Source of the DNA: CAVYTF01 sp963771435
Lineage (GTDB): Bacteria > Bacteroidota > Bacteroidia > Chitinophagales > Chitinophagaceae
DNA: 64,000 nt
NCBI GenBank assembly: GCA_963771435.1
Contig: CAVYTF010000029.1
Span: 94,689 to 158,688, forward strand
Direction of reading: 5' to 3'
Shown here one piece after another: positions 61,424 to 64,000 of the stretch (position 1 is its first letter; the number at the start of each line of letters is the position of its first letter). A program made the translations under genes and the position numbers. The notes under the pieces were generated by a model. It saw only the letters and a list, made by a program, of their open reading frames with translations, did no database searches and was not told where the DNA came from.

Positions 61424-63880
61424 TCACTCTTCAATATACACCCGTTTCACGCGTTGGCTGATGCTTGTTAAGACCTCATAAGGTATTGTGCCGCACCAGT
61501 CTGCAAATTGATGGATCGTTATGCTTTTCCCGATGATCTCCACCTCATCGCTTTCTTCCACATCTTCGATCTCAGTAACATCCACCATCACCATATCCAT
61601 GCACACGCTGCCAATGACTGGTGCAAACTTCCCTTTAATAAAAACCTTGCCAATGCCATTCCCTAATCGCCTGCTAAAACCGTCTGCATAGCCGATTCTT
61701 ATCGTTGCAATAACCGAATCTTTTTCAACCCTTCCCCTGCGGTTATAACCAATGGTATCGCCTGCTTTCACTTGCCGCAGTTGAGCAATAGTAGTCTTCA
61801 ATGCGCCAACTGTTTGCAGCAAAAGTTTGTCTTCAAAAGCAGTATCAATGCCATACAACCCAATGCCAAGCCGCACCATATCAAACTGCATTTGTGGCTT
61901 CCTGAATATAGCAGCGGAGTTGGCAATATGCCTTATGAATGGATAATTGCAAACGCTTTCTAATTGCTCACAGCATCTTATAAAACTCTGCGCCTGCTGT
62001 TCCGTAAATGCATCTTCATTCCTGTCTTCGCTTGCTGCAAGATGGCTGAACACTGATTTAATAATGATGGAGTAGTTGCCTTTTATCATCTGCATCAACT
62101 GTGGCATATCGTTTTCTTCAAAGCCCAATCGATGCATGCCCGTGTCAAGTTTTATATGCACAGGATATTGCTGCAATCCTTGCCTGTTAAGGAATGCAGC
62201 AAAAGCATTAAAAATATTAAACGAAAATAATTCAGGCTCCAGGTTATGCTGCACAATTGTTTCAAAAGCCGCCTCATCCGCATTCAGCACAAGAATAGGC
62301 AGCGTAATTCCCGAATTGCGAAGGTCTACCCCCTCGTCCGCATAAGCAACAGCGAGATAGTCCACCTTGTGAAACTGCAGCACATTCGCCACTTCCGCGC
62401 TGCCACTGCCATAACCAAAAGCTTTCACCATCACCATCATCTTCACATTCGGTCGCAAAAGCTGTTGGTATTGTTTCAGGTTATGCGCAAGCGCGGTCAG
62501 GTTTATTTCCATCACTGTCTGGTGCACTTTCTGCTCCAACAGCGAAACGATCCGCTCAAAACCAAACACCCGAGCGCCTTTCAGCAGTATGGCCTCATTC
62601 CTGAAATGATTGGAACTGAATTGCTGAATAAAATGCTCCGTGCTTTGATGAAACTCCGCAATAGCAATTTTATCAAGCAAATGTTGGTGCCCTTTCCAGT
62701 ATGGCCCAATAGCCACCACGCGGTTGATATGTTTCGTGTGCAAAATATCCGCAATGTTCTGGTACGTCTCTTCATTAAAACTCTCATGCAGGTCAGAGAT
62801 GATCACCGTCTTTTGCGCATGTTGATGTTGCAGCAACAAAAAATCCAGCGCAATGTTGAACGAGTTAATATCAAAACTGTAACTGTCGTTGATCACCGCG
62901 CAATCATTGATGGCCTTGATAAGCTGCAGCCGCATATCCACTGCCTGCAAGGCTTTCATGCGTTGCTGTATCACCGCGCCATCCATTTCAAAATACAGCA
63001 GCACACACCAGCACACAATAGCGTTCTCCACAGACGCATCATCCGTGAACGGGATGGTGATGGATAACTCCTGCAATTCATAAGTGGCAGAGATCATCGT
63101 GCTGGCAGCCTGTTTTTCCGTTGCCTTTATTTGCAGCAATGCCTCCCCGCTTTTGCCATAGCTAAATACCTTGCAGGGCAGGCCCGCAATGGCTTCGCTG
63201 ATGATCGCATCGTCCCCATTGCAGAACAATATACTTACCCCCTCAAACAACTTTGCCTTTTCCCTTGCCTTGGCAAGGTTGCTTGCAAAACCCTCTTTAT
63301 GCGCCTCGCCGATATTGGTGAAAATGCCCATCGTTGGCTGAATGACATCCCGCAGCGCCTCCATTTCACCAGGCAGCGAAATGCCCGCTTCAAAAATGGC
63401 GAGCCCGTTTGTATCGCTCATTTGCCACACACTCAGCGGCACACCTATCTGCGAATTATAACTCCGCGGGCTCCGCACAATGTTCTGTTCCGGGCTCAGC
63501 AATTGATACAGCCATTCCTTCACGATCGTTTTGCCGTTGCTGCCCGTGATGCCGATAACAGGATAAGAAAACTGCGACCGGTGAGCCGCGGCCAGCCTTT
63601 GCAGGGCTTTCAGCGTGTCATCCACTTTCAAAAAGTTTGCATTGCCAAAGCGGGAAGCATCAAAATGCCGCTCTACCACAAAGTTCTTTACGCCGCGCTC
63701 CTGCACTTCTTTAATGAAATCATGGCCGTTCCTTCTTGCCGTTTGCAGGGCAAAGAACAGAGTGGTTTCAGGAAAAGCAATGCGCCTGCTGTCCGTGAGC
63801 AAATGGCTCACCTCAGCCTCCTGCCGGATGATAGCCTCAGCTTTTAAGATGGCCGCAATATGTTGAATGGAATAGTTCAA
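61424..63880 (-). CDS. murF-alr: bifunctional MurF / alanine racemase
   Basis: An 818-residue fusion. Residues 1 to about 450 are MurF (ATP loop GITGSNGKT 110-118, ICWCVLL region, NDSYSFDINSFNIALDFL), which adds D-Ala-D-Ala to the UDP-MurNAc-tripeptide. From about 455 comes the PLP-dependent alanine racemase (MVKAFGYGSG with PLP Lys486, HIKLDTGMHRLGF, catalytic Tyr712 in TIGYN, and IGSVCMDMVMVDVT), which supplies D-alanine. The fusion is a hallmark of many Bacteroidota and links D-Ala supply to its use. The frame is intact. ATG 63880 fits; about 120 bases remain upstream in the window and hold no gene. Confidence 0.94.
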   Translation of the reverse strand: MNYSIQHIAAILKAEAIIRQEAEVSHLLTDSRRIAFPETTLFFALQTARRNGHDFIKEVQERGVKNFVVERHFDASRFGNANFLKVDDTLKALQRLAAAHRSQFSYPVIGITGSNGKTIVKEWLYQLLSPEQNIVRSPRSYNSQIGVPLSVWQMSDTNGLAIFEAGISLPGEMEALRDVIQPTMGIFTNIGEAHKEGFASNLAKAREKAKLFEGVSILFCNGDDAIISEAIAGLPCKVFSYGKSGEALLQIKATEKQAASTMISATYELQELSITIPFTDDASVENAIVCWCVLLYFEMDGAVIQQRMKALQAVDMRLQLIKAINDCAVINDSYSFDINSFNIALDFLLLQHQHAQKTVIISDLHESFNEETYQNIADILHTKHINRVVAIGPYWKGHQHLLDKIAIAEFHQSTEHFIQQFSSNHFRNEAILLKGARVFGFERIVSLLEQKVHQTVMEINLTALAHNLKQYQQLLRPNVKMMVMVKAFGYGSGSAEVANVLQFHKVDYLAVAYADEGVDLRNSGITLPILVLNADEAAFETIVQHNLEPELFSFNIFNAFAAFLNRQGLQQYPVHIKLDTGMHRLGFEENDMPQLMQMIKGNYSIIIKSVFSHLAASEDRNEDAFTEQQAQSFIRCCEQLESVCNYPFIRHIANSAAIFRKPQMQFDMVRLGIGLYGIDTAFEDKLLLQTVGALKTTIAQLRQVKAGDTIGYNRRGRVEKDSVIATIRIGYADGFSRRLGNGIGKVFIKGKFAPVIGSVCMDMVMVDVTEIEDVEESDEVEIIGKSITIHQFADWCGTIPYEVLTSISQRVKRVYIEE

Positions 63881-64000
63881 TAGGGAAATGGTTTTTTGAT
63901 ATGATGGTGCAAAGTAAATTCATTCCAGAATAAAGCCAAATTGCGTTGGATAGGGTATGTATGGCAGAAAGTCATGCAGGGGATGAGGAAAGGGTGAAGT

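Overview
The window looks like a chromosomal segment of a member of the phylum Bacteroidota, probably near the Chitinophagaceae/Sphingobacteriia. The clues are a MurF-alanine racemase fusion, a Bacteroidota-type LptD, a type IX secretion (T9SS) C-terminal sorting signal, a pheT / coiled-coil / zapA / rny cluster, HU-CCDC81-like proteins, and -7 promoter boxes of the TAnnTTTG type placed almost on the start codon. I see no phage, plasmid, IS element or CRISPR array. Genus and species cannot be read from the sequence.

Layout. 1-5.3 kb: lptD, a small secreted protein, a plsC-type acyltransferase, a frame-disrupted ung and a tRNA-Arg. 5.3-13 kb: a gluconate permease and a gluconate kinase, separated by a frameshifted lipoprotein cytochrome c, a duplicated lipoprotein pair, a repeat array and a small Fn3-like protein; then dapD. 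13-20 kb: tsaC, a tRNA nucleotidyltransferase, an RmlD-like reductase, and CHAD, CrtA-like, DnaJ and DUF1080 proteins. 20-28.5 kb: a second small Fn3-like protein with its own repeat array, tatC, rplS, a frame-disrupted rny, zapA, a ZapA-neighbour coiled-coil protein and pheT. 28.8-45.4 kb: envelope and membrane genes (FUSC, DUF3999/DUF2339, M16 protease, two L,D-transpeptidases, MFS), an aminotransferase and a tRNA-Met preceded by a partial tRNA copy. 45.4-64 kb: a 1246-residue CheB-CheR-PAS-histidine kinase, a MidA-type methyltransferase, a lipoprotein, a T9SS cargo protein, a large repeat array, DoxX, a TPR / outer-membrane barrel / HU-CCDC81 operon, and murF-alr.

Most unusual signal. Four intergenic arrays (2859-3010, 9695-9897, 20984-21295, 54724-55450) have unrelated sequences but the same 21-bp pitch (units of 21, 42 or 84 bp). 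In three of them each unit is built from short inverted repeats; in the fourth this is weak. Two arrays lie about 130 bp upstream of small Fn3-like proteins of similar build. A related 11-bp pitch is seen at 28561-28675 and in short runs flanking the FUSC and midA genes. I know of no named element that fits.

Caution on sequence quality. Single-base indels break ung (seven), rny (five), the cytochrome gene (one) and the last 13 residues of the T9SS protein (one). Undoing them restores full-length conserved proteins. The tRNA-Arg acceptor stem is also damaged. This fits either local sequence errors or recent gene decay, and the sequence alone cannot tell which.
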